Positions 18,129 to 27,010 of a stretch of DNA of 52,723 nucleotides are shown here, one piece after another (position 1 is the stretch's first letter; every line of letters starts with the position of its first letter). The stretch spans positions 1 to 52,723 of the forward strand of contig CAMJOZ010000004.1 of assembly GCA_946407635.1 (NCBI GenBank), written 5' to 3'. The translations under genes and the position numbers were made by a program. The notes beneath the pieces were generated by a model. That model did no database searches. It saw only the letters and a list, made by a program, of their open reading frames with translations, and was not told the origin of the DNA. This DNA is from an uncultured Caryophanales bacterium. Its GTDB lineage: Bacteria > Bacillota_I > Bacilli_A > Acholeplasmatales > Anaeroplasmataceae.

Positions 18129-18902
18129 TTTTCTTTTCATATATGCTTCATAACAAATTATTGAAGCTGCGATTGAAACATTTAAACTATTATGATTACC
18201 TTCCATTGGTATAAAAACTTTTTTATGTTTGTGGTTATACCAATCAGGATTTATACCAAATCTTTCGTTACCTACAACTATAGCTATTTTACCATTATAA
18301 TCATATTCCTGATATGATTTACCTAGTGTAGGCTCTCCTAAATAAATATCATAATCATTATCAATTAAATAGTTCATAATATTTTCATATGAATCTGAAA
18401 TTGAAGGTATAGTTAGATTAGATCCTCTAGAAGAAGATGTTATTTTTTCGTTGTATATTTTTGAAATTGGATCAACTAAAAATACGCCATCACAATTAAT
18501 AGAATCTAAAGTTCTATAGATAGTTCCAATATTTCCTGGAATCTCAAGTTTGTCTAATACAACAATAAAGCTTTTATCCTTAAAATCATCGAAGTTATAT
18601 TCAGGTATTTTAATCGCTGCGATAATACCAACATGATTTTCTTTTAATTTTATTTGATTGTATAATGATTCACTAATGACGTAAGTTTTATTAGATAGTT
18701 TAATTAAACTGTCTAATAAGTCTTTTGTTTCTTCATGATATTCATTCTCAACATAAAACAATAAATCTATATTTAAATTGAATTTAGAAGCTATCTTTAA
18801 AACTTCTAAATCATCTGTTACAGTGATGTCTTTATATTGATTAGTTTTTATATAATTTTTCATTAGTTTGAAGGCATCACTATTTTTTGATATTTGTTCC
18901 AT
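18117..18902 (-). CDS. SpoU/TrmH-family RNA 2'-O-methyltransferase
   Basis: A 261-aa SPOUT methylase that uses SAM to 2'-O-methylate tRNA or rRNA; the exact target cannot be told. Its three motifs are clear: PGNIGTIYRT (122-131), GNERFGI (211-217) and IPMEGNHNSLNVSIAAS (231-247), which together form the knotted SAM site. The first 100 residues are the usual substrate-binding extension. The motif-1 Asn is present, but the usual Arg is shifted to position 130. The SD GGTGAT fixes the ATG at 18902. It is convergent with and overlaps the upstream methyltransferase. Confidence 0.9.
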   Translation of the reverse strand: MEQISKNSDAFKLMKNYIKTNQYKDITVTDDLEVLKIASKFNLNIDLLFYVENEYHEETKDLLDSLIKLSNKTYVISESLYNQIKLKENHVGIIAAIKIPEYNFDDFKDKSFIVVLDKLEIPGNIGTIYRTLDSINCDGVFLVDPISKIYNEKITSSSRGSNLTIPSISDSYENIMNYLIDNDYDIYLGEPTLGKSYQEYDYNGKIAIVVGNERFGINPDWYNHKHKKVFIPMEGNHNSLNVSIAASIICYEAYMKRKSFK

Positions 18903-18976
18903 ATAATCACCACAAGAAAATTATAGCAAAATATGTTAGTTCTTGCTATTAAATTTTAAAAAAAGGCTGAAAACGA

Positions 18977-19006
18977 TTGCAATAAATGTTTTAGTTGTGG
19001 TATAAT
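18977..19006 (+). promoter_or_regulatory. extended -10 promoter
   Basis: TTGCAA at 18977-18982 and TATAAT at 19001-19006 with an extended TGG just before the -10. Spacing is 18 bases. It drives the TIR-like/TPR gene, leaving a leader of about 45 bases with SD TTGGAGGT. Confidence 0.75.
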
Positions 19007-19059
19007 TCAACGTAGATAGATATTATGCATTATTATAAATAATATTGGAGGTTTTTTAT

Positions 19060-20118
19060 ATGAAGAATTATGTTACTTTAGTATATTTACCTGATGATGA
19101 GGAAAATGCTAACTTTTTAGCAGATATTCTTGAAGATAAGCATGTAGATGTACATAAGTTTGAAAAGACAGAATATAAGGATAAAGAATTATTAGCAGAT
19201 ATTAAAGATTCAAGTGGTTTAATCATATTACATATATCTGATGACTTTGATTATAGAGATTATTTACATGAAATTGTTAAAGCTAACAACCGTTGTCAAA
19301 TTGTTTGCTGCTACACATCTAAATCTGTATATCAAAACAAGTATCCATTAAATGAAATTGAACTTGTTGAAGGTTATCCAATTGAAGCACTTGCTAATGA
19401 TATTTGTTGTATTATTGTTGGTGGATATAACAAGATTAAGGTTAATGCATTCAATAGAAAGAAATATAGAAAGATTGCATTCTCATTATTCCAACAAGAA
19501 CATTATGTATGGAGCTTATGTTATTTATTAAAAATATTTAAGATTCATGATCTTGAAGTTAAAGAGCGTATCGCTGATGCATATGCTACATTAATGGATT
19601 CTGATAAAGCTATCAACTATTATTCAATTTGTTTACCTTTAGCTGGAAAGGATGATACAGTTGTTGGTGCTACAGATGAAGATTCTCAAGGTATGATTTG
19701 TAATAACTTAGGTTATCTATATACTCAAACTAAGAACCTTGAATTCGCTGAAAGATATTTAAAACAAGCTATCGAATACAAGAACCCAGATGCTTTATAT
19801 AATTTAGGTTACTTATATGAAACTTCATGGGCTTATGATTCTAAGCGTAGAAGAACTAAAGAAGGTTATGATTTATATTGTAAAGTATTAACTGAATCAT
19901 ATACTTCTGAAGCTTCTAAAGAGCGTGCAAAAGAAAAACTTAAAAATGCTGCTGATAGATTATTAAAGAGAAAGAACTATGCAGCTGCACTTCAATATTA
20001 TAAAGCAATTGGTGACGGTCCTAAGGCTGCAGAATGCATCCGTAATATTAAGAGAATTCGTCAACTTTACGAAGAAAGAAAGATTCGTCAAACTCAAGTT
20101 GCAAACTCAAAACAATAA
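19060..20118 (+). CDS. Rossmann/TIR-like plus TPR-repeat protein
   Basis: Not a family I can name; 352 aa. Residues 1-125 alternate strands and helices: YVTLVYLPDDEENANFLADIL, then GLIILHISDDFDYRDYLHEI and CQIVCCYTS. The layout resembles a TIR or receiver-like flavodoxin fold. Residues 133-330 are helical repeats of TPR/Sel1 type, with AINYYSICLPLAG, NNLGYLYTQTKNLEFAERYLK and ALYNLGYLYE units and a later AALQYYKAIGDGPKAAE. The tail is basic. The ATG at 19060 is chosen over a TTG at 19045 because TTGGAGGT lies between them. It is monocistronic, with a strong promoter and terminator and highly expressed codon use. A TIR NADase is possible, but no catalytic Glu can be assigned. Confidence 0.75.
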   Translation: MKNYVTLVYLPDDEENANFLADILEDKHVDVHKFEKTEYKDKELLADIKDSSGLIILHISDDFDYRDYLHEIVKANNRCQIVCCYTSKSVYQNKYPLNEIELVEGYPIEALANDICCIIVGGYNKIKVNAFNRKKYRKIAFSLFQQEHYVWSLCYLLKIFKIHDLEVKERIADAYATLMDSDKAINYYSICLPLAGKDDTVVGATDEDSQGMICNNLGYLYTQTKNLEFAERYLKQAIEYKNPDALYNLGYLYETSWAYDSKRRRTKEGYDLYCKVLTESYTSEASKERAKEKLKNAADRLLKRKNYAAALQYYKAIGDGPKAAECIRNIKRIRQLYEERKIRQTQVANSKQ

Positions 20119-20126
20119 TTAAAATT

Positions 20127-20156
20127 AAAAGCATCTTCGGATGCTTTTATTTTTTA
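20127..20156 (+). terminator. terminator of the TPR-protein gene
   Basis: AAAAGCATC (20127-20135), a TTCG tetraloop and GATGCTTTT (20140-20148), followed by ATTTTTT. This is a strong UUCG-capped intrinsic terminator. Confidence 0.92.
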
Positions 20157-20229
20157 ATATAATTTTTTTAATTTTTTGATACCTTAAGGTATCAATTTTT
20201 CTTTTTATAAAAAAATTACATAAAAGATA

Positions 20230-20283
20230 TTGACGCTCTATATACTTCGTGATATGATGTATATCGTAAAGTGACATATAGCG
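20230..20283 (+). promoter_or_regulatory. PadR operon promoter with nested dyads
   Basis: TTGACG (20230-20235) and TATGAT (20253-20258) are 17 bases apart, with a TGA extension. The -10 is covered by the inverted repeat GATAT-N5-ATATC (20251-20265). An imperfect outer repeat, CGCTCTATAT at 20234 against ATATAGCG at 20276-20283, brackets the whole promoter. These are candidate operators for PadR autoregulation. This is inference from position and symmetry. Confidence 0.65.
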
Positions 20284-20299
20284 TGAAAGGAGGCATTAT

Positions 20300-20614
20300 A
20301 TGGATGCACAATTAAAAAGAGGCTTACTTGATGTATGTGTGCTTGCAGCAATCAAAAAAGAAGATACTTACGGATATCAAATTATTAAAGACATGAAGCC
20401 ATATCTAGAAATGAGTGAATCTACTTTATATACAATTGTAAAAAGATTAGAAACGTCTGGAATGCTTACAGTTAAAACGATGGAATTTGATGGACGATTA
20501 AGAAAGTATTACCATATAACGTCAAAAGGAATAAAAAGATTAGAAGAATTCAGAAGTGAATGGGATAGTATAATGAATATTTATCAATTTATTGTGAGAG
20601 AGGGCAAAAAGTAA
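20300..20614 (+). CDS. PadR-family transcriptional regulator
   Basis: A 104-aa winged-helix repressor of the short PadR type. It shows LKRGLLDVCVLAAI, then the family signature TYGYQIIKDM, ESTLYTIVKRLETSGML and the wing GRLRKYYHIT. The SD GAAAGGAGG precedes the ATG. It heads an operon with a DUF1700 and a DUF4097 protein, a set found widely in Bacillota where the regulator is thought to sense envelope or antimicrobial stress. Its own promoter contains dyads suited to autoregulation. Confidence 0.95.
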   Translation: MDAQLKRGLLDVCVLAAIKKEDTYGYQIIKDMKPYLEMSESTLYTIVKRLETSGMLTVKTMEFDGRLRKYYHITSKGIKRLEEFRSEWDSIMNIYQFIVREGKK

Positions 20615-20615
20615 A

Positions 20616-21212
20616 ATGAAAAAGGATGAATTTATTGCTAGATTAAGAAAAAATTTATCAGGTTTACCAAAGGATGAAAGAGAAGATAGAGTATCATTTT
20701 ATAGTGAAATGATAGATGATAAGTTAGCTGATGGTTATCCTGAAGAAGAAGTTATTGAGGATTTAGGTACTCCAGAGGAAGTAGCTAAAGAAGTAATTGG
20801 TGATACTCCACTTAGAACAATTATTAAAGAAAGAGTAAAACCAAAGAGATCTTTAAGAGGTTGGGAAGTTGTATTATTAGTACTTGGATTTCCACTATGG
20901 TTTCCACTTGTATTAACTGTATTTATTCTTTTCCTTTCTGGATTTATAGTAGTATGGTCACTAATGATTGCATTATTAGCAGTAGACTTAGCTTTAGTAG
21001 TAGGTGGTATTGGTTCAATTGTAATTGGAATAATGACTATTCAAAGTAAAGGTATGACATCTGCAGCATTCATAGCAGGTGCTGGTATGGCAGTCACAGG
21101 TTTAGGTATAATCTTTATACTTTCAACAAAAGGTATTTTAAAAGGATTAGGTAAATTAACAAAGAAAATGTTAGTTGGAACTAAGAATATGGTAGTAGGA
21201 AAGGGTGAATAA
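20616..21212 (+). CDS. DUF1700 (HAAS-domain) membrane protein
   Basis: A 198-aa protein. The first 80 residues are the soluble HAAS helical domain: DEFIARLRKNLSGLPKDER, then SFYSEMIDDKLADGY and EEVIEDLGTPEEVAKE. Residues 90-170 contain about three membrane helices. It follows the padR stop by one base and overlaps the next gene's SD. DUF1700 proteins usually partner a PadR regulator, and this one probably acts with the DUF4097 protein. No enzymatic motif is visible. Confidence 0.92.
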   Translation: MKKDEFIARLRKNLSGLPKDEREDRVSFYSEMIDDKLADGYPEEEVIEDLGTPEEVAKEVIGDTPLRTIIKERVKPKRSLRGWEVVLLVLGFPLWFPLVLTVFILFLSGFIVVWSLMIALLAVDLALVVGGIGSIVIGIMTIQSKGMTSAAFIAGAGMAVTGLGIIFILSTKGILKGLGKLTKKMLVGTKNMVVGKGE

Positions 21213-21213
21213 T

Positions 21214-22059
21214 ATGAAAAAGTTTTTTATAGCATTAGCAATTTTATTATTAGTAGCTGGTTCAGGAATTTGTATTACAATTTTAGCAATGAATGAATTT
21301 AATTATAGAAAAGTAATTAATTCAACTGTTGTTGAAAATACTAAGAAAGTTGAAGGAAGCTTCAGCAATATAGAAGTATCTGATTATATTAATGATATTG
21401 AATTAGTATACATTACTGAAGGTGAAGAAAAAGTAGTAACAAAAACTTTAGAAGATTTCAGTTATGATATTAAAGTAGAAAATGATACATTATATGTAAT
21501 ATCAAACAATAATAGAAAATGGTATGAATTCTATACTTGGGTTGGAACTAGTGATTGTAAAACAACAATCTATGTAAAAAACAATATATTTAATAATTTT
21601 AAATGTAAAGTTGAAACTGGTGATATTATTTTAAAGAACTATAGCTTTAAATCACTAAATATCGAAATGTCTACTGGTGATGCTACACTTGAAAATATTA
21701 ATGTTGAAAATGATTTAGTATTAAGCTCTTCAACAGGTGATATCATTACTAAAAATGTAAATGTTAATGGTAATTTAAATGTTAAAGCATCTACTGGTGA
21801 TATAGTACTTGATAACGATAAAGTATTAGGTAACACAACAATTAAGACATCAACTGGATCAATTAAATTTGATAAATTTGATGCTCAAAAAATTGAAGCC
21901 TCTACATCAACTGGTTCAATCAATGGTTCATTAGTTGGCGATCATAATTATGAAGCTAGTTCATCTACTGGAAGTACAAGTTATCCAACACCAGTAGGTA
22001 ACGCACCTTTATGTAAATTATCATCATCAACAGGAAGTATAACAATTACAAAGGCGTAA
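21214..22059 (+). CDS. DUF4097-type beta-helix surface protein
   Basis: A 281-aa protein with an N-terminal signal anchor (residues 2-24, hydrophobic after MKK) and a repetitive beta-helical body. The unit STGDI or STGSI recurs about seven times at roughly 20-25 residue spacing in the second half, the mark of DUF4097 (putative adhesin). It is expected outside the membrane. The ATG at 21214 is preferred to an in-frame GTG at 21205 because GGAAAGGG lies just upstream. It is the third gene of the PadR operon, starting one base after DUF1700. Confidence 0.9.
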   Translation: MKKFFIALAILLLVAGSGICITILAMNEFNYRKVINSTVVENTKKVEGSFSNIEVSDYINDIELVYITEGEEKVVTKTLEDFSYDIKVENDTLYVISNNNRKWYEFYTWVGTSDCKTTIYVKNNIFNNFKCKVETGDIILKNYSFKSLNIEMSTGDATLENINVENDLVLSSSTGDIITKNVNVNGNLNVKASTGDIVLDNDKVLGNTTIKTSTGSIKFDKFDAQKIEASTSTGSINGSLVGDHNYEASSSTGSTSYPTPVGNAPLCKLSSSTGSITITKA

Positions 22060-22060
22060 A

Positions 22061-22086
22061 AAAAGGAGTTTTAAAACTCCTTTTTA
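22061..22086. terminator. bidirectional terminator
   Basis: AAAAGGAGTT (22061-22070), a TTAA loop and AACTCCTTTT (22075-22084) with T's on one side and A's on the other. It can stop both the PadR operon and the opposite lipid-kinase operon, whose stop codon lies at its edge. Confidence 0.9.
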
Positions 22087-22923
22087 TTTTGTGGCTGTAT
22101 ATTCTTTAACATCCTTTATTGTTTCACCATCAATTTGAACAGCAGTTGGCTTTTCAAATTCTACATGGATTTTTTTACCTTCTAAAACTTCAACTAATTT
22201 TTTGTATTTGATATGTGTTCCTTTAAAAATAGTAGTAAATATAAATAATATTCTTAATCTTAAGCTACCATGAAGTACGATGCAAGTCATGGTATCAGAA
22301 TTTCTATCTTGATTTGGCGCCATTAACATTCCACCACCGTAACATCTACCATTCATAGCAGGAGCGAGCCAAACCTTTTTATATTCTTTAGTCTCACCAT
22401 CAACAGTTACTTTAGCTTTACAAGTTTTATATTTATATAGTAATAACTTGATAGAAATAGAAGCATAACTAATCTTTTTCTTACCTTTAGCTTTTAATTC
22501 ATCTGCGATTTGACATACCATTCCATCCAAACCAAATCCAACATTATTAATAAAATAATATTCTTTACCTTTTACTTTAACCTTAGGTAAATTTTCCATA
22601 TATTTTTTTAAATCAATTAATTCAGTATGAATTTCTAAATCATTAGAAAAATCATTGCCAGTACCACCTGGATAGAAGAAGATATTACCTTTTACTTTAG
22701 TCTTTTTATAATTGTTGGCGAAATAATTAATTGTACCATCGCCACCAACTAAAATAGTTGTATCAGTATCCTTAGAATTTCTTGTGAATTCTAGATAATC
22801 ATATTCAGTAACATCATATTCAATTAAATCAGGATATTTTTGTTTTAATTCATTAATAATAGAATCAAGTTTTTCTTTTAAATTTGAATTGTTTGATAAT
22901 GGATTATATAGTAAATATGTCAT
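22084..22923 (-). CDS. diacylglycerol-kinase-type lipid kinase
   Basis: A 279-aa lipid kinase of the DagK/YegS family, transferring phosphate from ATP to diacylglycerol or a related lipid. The catalytic domain has VGGDGTIN (59-66) and PGGTGNDF (85-92). FGLDGMV and GGGMLMAPN follow, and the C-terminal beta-sandwich contains QIDGE. It shares four bases (ATGA) with the upstream acyltransferase gene, so the pair is likely coupled. Together they suggest recycling of diacylglycerol into phosphatidic acid. The exact substrate is not settled. Confidence 0.93.
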   Translation of the reverse strand: MTYLLYNPLSNNSNLKEKLDSIINELKQKYPDLIEYDVTEYDYLEFTRNSKDTDTTILVGGDGTINYFANNYKKTKVKGNIFFYPGGTGNDFSNDLEIHTELIDLKKYMENLPKVKVKGKEYYFINNVGFGLDGMVCQIADELKAKGKKKISYASISIKLLLYKYKTCKAKVTVDGETKEYKKVWLAPAMNGRCYGGGMLMAPNQDRNSDTMTCIVLHGSLRLRILFIFTTIFKGTHIKYKKLVEVLEGKKIHVEFEKPTAVQIDGETIKDVKEYTATK

Positions 22924-23747
22924 TTGTTAAGCTCCTTCAATCTTTCATTTATTAAATCTTCAGCCATTTTAGCAACATCATTTGTCTGTAAATCTTTATA
23001 GTCATCATAATATAAGACTTTTAAAACATCAAATCTAACTTTATTTCTTCTAATAAACATTCTATTTTTAATTTTATTAGTTCCAAATATAGAACAAATA
23101 ACAATAGGTGCTTTTGCTCTAAATGCGATCTTAAAGCTTCCACCATGGAATGGAAGAACATAATCTGGATGATCAAAATTTCTTTGTCCTTCTGGATAAA
23201 TAATAACTGAAGCCTCATTATTTTTAACAACCTTTGAAGCTCTATTTATTGATTCAACCTGCTTTTTCATATCTTCCCTATCCATAGGTATATATCCAGC
23301 ATTATACATTAATGGACCAACTAGTAGCTTACCTATATTTTCAGGTTTTGTTACACAAATAATAGGTCTATTTTTAATATGTGAACACATAATAAATGGA
23401 TCGAAATTTGATATATGATTTGAAACATATAATGATCTTTCTTTTGGTAATTTATCAAATCCTGTTTTAATTACTTTAACATTTGATAACGCAACTAATA
23501 ATCTATTTGTATCGCTTGTTATATTTGCGAAAAAAGGACTTACTTTTTTTATAGGTTTCTTAGTTGATAATGTCATACTAAATAATGTTAATAAGCCCAT
23601 GTATATTAAGAATAAGGCAACATATATTGGGATTATTGCTAAAACCATTAAAATATCTACCCACCATATATCATAAATACCAGTGAAAAAAGTAATTAAT
23701 GTACTCGATGTAATTGATAAAATAATTAAAATAATATTTAAAATCAT
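22920..23747 (-). CDS. plsC: 1-acylglycerol-3-phosphate acyltransferase
   Basis: A 275-aa PlsC-family enzyme that adds the second acyl chain to lysophosphatidic acid. Two or three hydrophobic N-terminal helices (residues 2-60) anchor it in the membrane. The catalytic motif is NHISNFD (110-116), and the second is YPEGQR (184-189), a Gln variant of the usual EGTR. It ends in TGA overlapping the start of the lipid kinase. The SD is AGGTGAT. The pair forms a phospholipid-synthesis operon. Confidence 0.92.
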   Translation of the reverse strand: MILNIILIILSITSSTLITFFTGIYDIWWVDILMVLAIIPIYVALFLIYMGLLTLFSMTLSTKKPIKKVSPFFANITSDTNRLLVALSNVKVIKTGFDKLPKERSLYVSNHISNFDPFIMCSHIKNRPIICVTKPENIGKLLVGPLMYNAGYIPMDREDMKKQVESINRASKVVKNNEASVIIYPEGQRNFDHPDYVLPFHGGSFKIAFRAKAPIVICSIFGTNKIKNRMFIRRNKVRFDVLKVLYYDDYKDLQTNDVAKMAEDLINERLKELNK

Positions 23748-23805
23748 AAAATCACCTAAAATCGATTTAATTTTATCATTTTATTAACAAAAATTCTATA
23801 TGTTT

Positions 23806-23814
23806 TGGTATAAT
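23806..23814 (+). promoter_or_regulatory. extended -10 element of the DUF815 operon
   Basis: TGG followed by TATAAT (23809-23814). No good -35 stands at 17 bases; TTAACA at 23784 is 19 bases away. It is the only promoter-like site before the AAA+ gene and lies about 20 bases from its SD. Confidence 0.6.
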
Positions 23815-23842
23815 TTAGATATAAAGATAGGAAGTGCATAAT

Positions 23843-25012
23843 ATGCTATATTTGTTTAAAAATATTAAAAATAAAGATATAAATAATTTATTATTAAATT
23901 ATCAAGATAAAAATTTAGATGAATTAAAATCTTTATTATATGATTTTTCATTAAAAAATTCTTTAGATGGAAACATTTTAAAGAAATATATTTTGTATAC
24001 ATTTATTTATAATGAAAATTATTATACCTTAAAGCTAGAAAGAAATAAGAAAAATGATTTAGATTTAAATGCTTTAGACAATGATTTAAATGAATTCTAT
24101 AAATTATATAATCTAAATATTAATTTAGATGAATTAAATGATTTTAAATTAAAGAACACAAGTAATTTATCTATTATTTTAGATAAAATGATTAATAAAA
24201 TAAAATCTTTTGATTCTTTTAAAAAAGAAATAATTAATTATTATAAAACAAATGGTGTTGGTGATATTTCATTATTTAAAGCATTTAGAATTAATGATTC
24301 AAAATTAATTCCAATTGAGCATGTTTTAAATGTATCTTTTGATGATTTAATTGGATATGATTTACAAAAAGAATTATTAATAGAAAATACAATTAATTTT
24401 ATTAATAACAAGCCATATAATAATGTTTTACTTTATGGTGATAGTGGTACAGGTAAATCTACATCTATTAAAGCATTAATTAATAAATTTTTTGATAAAG
24501 GATTAAGAATAGTTGAAATATATAAGCATGAAATAGAAAAGATAAGTCAAATCATTTCTAAATTAAAAGAAAGACCATATCATTTTATTATTTATATGGA
24601 TGATTTATCTTTTGAAGAATCTGAAGTTGAATATAAATATTTAAAGAGTGTCATCGAAGGTGGAATAGAAGAAAAGCCATCTAATGTTGTTGTTTACGCA
24701 ACATCAAATAGAAGACATCTTATTAAAGAAACATTTAAAGATAATGGTGATGTCTTTGATGATTTACATCGTAATGAAACACAAGCTGAAAAATTATCTT
24801 TAGCGTATAGATTTGGTCTTCAAATTTATTATGGTTCTTTATCTCCAGAAGAATTTAGAAATATGGTTAAAGAGCTCGCAGAAAGAAATGATATTAATTT
24901 AGATGAAAAAACATTAATTTTAGAAGCATCTAAATTTGAATTAACTTATGGATCATTATCTGGTAGATGTGCTCAACAATTTATATCTTATATTGCTAAT
25001 AAATATAATTAA
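23843..25012 (+). CDS. DUF815-family AAA+ ATPase
   Basis: A 389-aa AAA+ ATPase. The Walker A motif is GDSGTGKS (199-206) and the Walker B is FIIYMDDLSFE, with D253 and D254. A sensor-like VVVYATSNRRHL follows, and a C-terminal lid ends the protein. The N-terminal 170 residues are helical and poorly conserved. DUF815 proteins are widespread, and their client is not known to me. The ATG at 23843 is used because TAGGAAG gives it proper spacing, whereas the in-frame GTG at 23834 overlaps that SD. It starts an operon with an epimerase and a HEPN-motif protein. Confidence 0.9.
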   Translation: MLYLFKNIKNKDINNLLLNYQDKNLDELKSLLYDFSLKNSLDGNILKKYILYTFIYNENYYTLKLERNKKNDLDLNALDNDLNEFYKLYNLNINLDELNDFKLKNTSNLSIILDKMINKIKSFDSFKKEIINYYKTNGVGDISLFKAFRINDSKLIPIEHVLNVSFDDLIGYDLQKELLIENTINFINNKPYNNVLLYGDSGTGKSTSIKALINKFFDKGLRIVEIYKHEIEKISQIISKLKERPYHFIIYMDDLSFEESEVEYKYLKSVIEGGIEEKPSNVVVYATSNRRHLIKETFKDNGDVFDDLHRNETQAEKLSLAYRFGLQIYYGSLSPEEFRNMVKELAERNDINLDEKTLILEASKFELTYGSLSGRCAQQFISYIANKYN

Positions 25013-25023
25013 CAGGTGTTTTT

Positions 25024-25899
25024 ATGGTTGAAATTAAAAATGATTATTATTGTGTAAAAATTAATATTCATGGTGGAGCTTTAGATTCTATTATAGATTT
25101 AAATAATAATGAGAATCTTATGTATGAAAAGGATGAAAGAAGTTGGAATGGAACAGATGTTGTTATATTCCCTTTTATTGCTAGATTAAAAGATAATATG
25201 TATATGGTTGATAATAAAGAATATTATTTTAAAAATCATGGATTATTAAGATATACTGATTTATTCATTAAAGAAAAGAAGAATGATGAGGTTACACTAG
25301 GATTTGATTCTAATTCGTATTCTTTAGAAATATATCCATATTTATTTTCATTTGAAATCAACTATAAACTAATAAAAAATAAACTAAATATAACATATAA
25401 AATTACTAATAAAGATAATAAAAGAATTTATTATGAATTCGGTGGACATCCTGCATTAAAGGTTAGTGGATGTGATAATGATAAAGGATTTGTTATTAAA
25501 GATACTAAATTAATATTTGATAATGATATTAATACAATTAGATATAATCTTAATGAGGATGGTTCTTTAATAACTAATACAGAAGCTTATTTTATTCCTA
25601 AGGAATTAGATGTAACTAAGGATTTAATTACTAAATATAAAACAATTATTGTTGATGCTAAAGACATTAATAATGTTACTTTAGTAACAAATAATCATAA
25701 ATATATCTTTGATATAAAAGAAGCTAAGGTTTTAGCTTTATGGACTATGGAAGGATATGGTGATTATTTATGTGTTGAGCCATGGTGGGGAATTCCAGAT
25801 TATGAGAGTCCTAATAGAGAATTAAAGGATAAGCCTTTGATGAGATCTTTAGATATTGGTGAAAGTGAGGTTAGTGGATATTCTATAGAAATATTCTAA
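25024..25899 (+). CDS. aldose 1-epimerase family protein (LacX-like)
   Basis: A 291-aa galactose-mutarotase-like protein. Visible are VVIFPFIARLKDN, FKNHGLLRYTD near residue 75-85, the catalytic-type FGGHPALKV around residue 140-148 and the C-terminal LCVEPWWGIPDYE with the putative catalytic Glu. This is the LacX branch of the GalM superfamily, and the natural sugar is unknown. It starts 11 bases after the AAA+ gene, with SD ACAGGTG. Codon use is AT-rich, like its neighbours. Confidence 0.9.
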   Translation: MVEIKNDYYCVKINIHGGALDSIIDLNNNENLMYEKDERSWNGTDVVIFPFIARLKDNMYMVDNKEYYFKNHGLLRYTDLFIKEKKNDEVTLGFDSNSYSLEIYPYLFSFEINYKLIKNKLNITYKITNKDNKRIYYEFGGHPALKVSGCDNDKGFVIKDTKLIFDNDINTIRYNLNEDGSLITNTEAYFIPKELDVTKDLITKYKTIIVDAKDINNVTLVTNNHKYIFDIKEAKVLALWTMEGYGDYLCVEPWWGIPDYESPNRELKDKPLMRSLDIGESEVSGYSIEIF

Positions 25900-25904
25900 T
25901 TATT

Positions 25905-26990
25905 ATGAATAAATTGATTTTTGATAATGAAAGAAAAATTGAAAAATTTGATTTTGATAATTGTATAAAATATAAGAATTATAAAATGGCTAGTGCAGTT
26001 AGAGCCTTGAATGTCGCTAATGATATTACAAAAGCTTATTTTAAAGAAGAAAAAGCATTATCTAAAGAAGATTATGTTTTAAGATTGTATGCTTTATTAC
26101 AGGGTATGTTTGTTTCAATTGACTCTTTATATTGCTTGGGTGAAGCAATCACTGGTAATAAGGATATAGTAAATATCAATAATAACCCAACATTAAGAAC
26201 ATTAAAATATGTTAGAAATGATGTTGTTGGTCATCCAGCAGATAGAATTATTAATTCTAAAGTACCTGCATATTGTATTTTGGAACATGAATCTATTACT
26301 AAAGAATCTTTTTTATATCATATTTATACTGTTGATGGGGTTAAAGAAAGAATCATTGATATTAATGATTTAGTTTCTTCATATTATAAAGAGGTTAATT
26401 TAGCATTAGATGAATTATATAAAATTTATAAGAAATATGCTTCAACAACTCCACTTAAGGATTCTATTAAGAATGTATTAGATAAATATTATAGAAGTGG
26501 ACATTTTATGGATGAATTAAACAGTTTCATGGATAAATATAAAGAAATATATCCAACTGGTAAAAAAGAATCACACAGAATTATATGGAGATATGATTTA
26601 ATATTAAGATTATTAAGTGTTTCAAATCAGGATGAAGAAATATTAGATTTAATACATTACTGTATAGGTATAGAGCTTAATAAGATATATAAATTAATTT
26701 ACGGAACTGATTATAATCATAGAGTTGATTTTAATTTGCCTAAGATGGTTATTTCTGTTTATAGATTCTTTAATAGAAATCCAGAATATATAAGCTATAT
26801 TCCTTATTTAAAGGATTCTGATAACCCTATATATTATGATATTTTAAAGAAATTATATGAGGCAGCTTCACTTAAAAAATTAGAAGGTGCGATTGAATAT
26901 TTAGGCTTCATTTTAACCCTATATAAAGGTAATCAAATGGATTTGGTTTATGCGGTTACGCTTCCAATACTAGAATATAGAAAAAAATAG
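25905..26990 (+). CDS. uncharacterised helical protein with HEPN-type R-x5-H motif
   Basis: Not recognised as a named family; 361 aa, almost wholly helical, with no membrane segment. Residues 60-85 form a helix (LYALLQGMFVSIDSLYCLGEA) and are followed by LKYVRNDVVGHPADR, where R104 and H110 match the HEPN ribonuclease pattern (Arg, a short gap, His, flanked by long helices). The C-terminal 200 residues are further helices without a known motif. The ATG at 25905 is five bases after the epimerase stop and lacks a clear SD, so translation may be coupled. A HEPN nuclease or HEPN-like binding domain is inferred; a non-catalytic role is equally possible. Confidence 0.7.
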   Translation: MNKLIFDNERKIEKFDFDNCIKYKNYKMASAVRALNVANDITKAYFKEEKALSKEDYVLRLYALLQGMFVSIDSLYCLGEAITGNKDIVNINNNPTLRTLKYVRNDVVGHPADRIINSKVPAYCILEHESITKESFLYHIYTVDGVKERIIDINDLVSSYYKEVNLALDELYKIYKKYASTTPLKDSIKNVLDKYYRSGHFMDELNSFMDKYKEIYPTGKKESHRIIWRYDLILRLLSVSNQDEEILDLIHYCIGIELNKIYKLIYGTDYNHRVDFNLPKMVISVYRFFNRNPEYISYIPYLKDSDNPIYYDILKKLYEAASLKKLEGAIEYLGFILTLYKGNQMDLVYAVTLPILEYRKK

Positions 26991-27010
26991 TAGAAAAATA
27001 TAAATATTTT

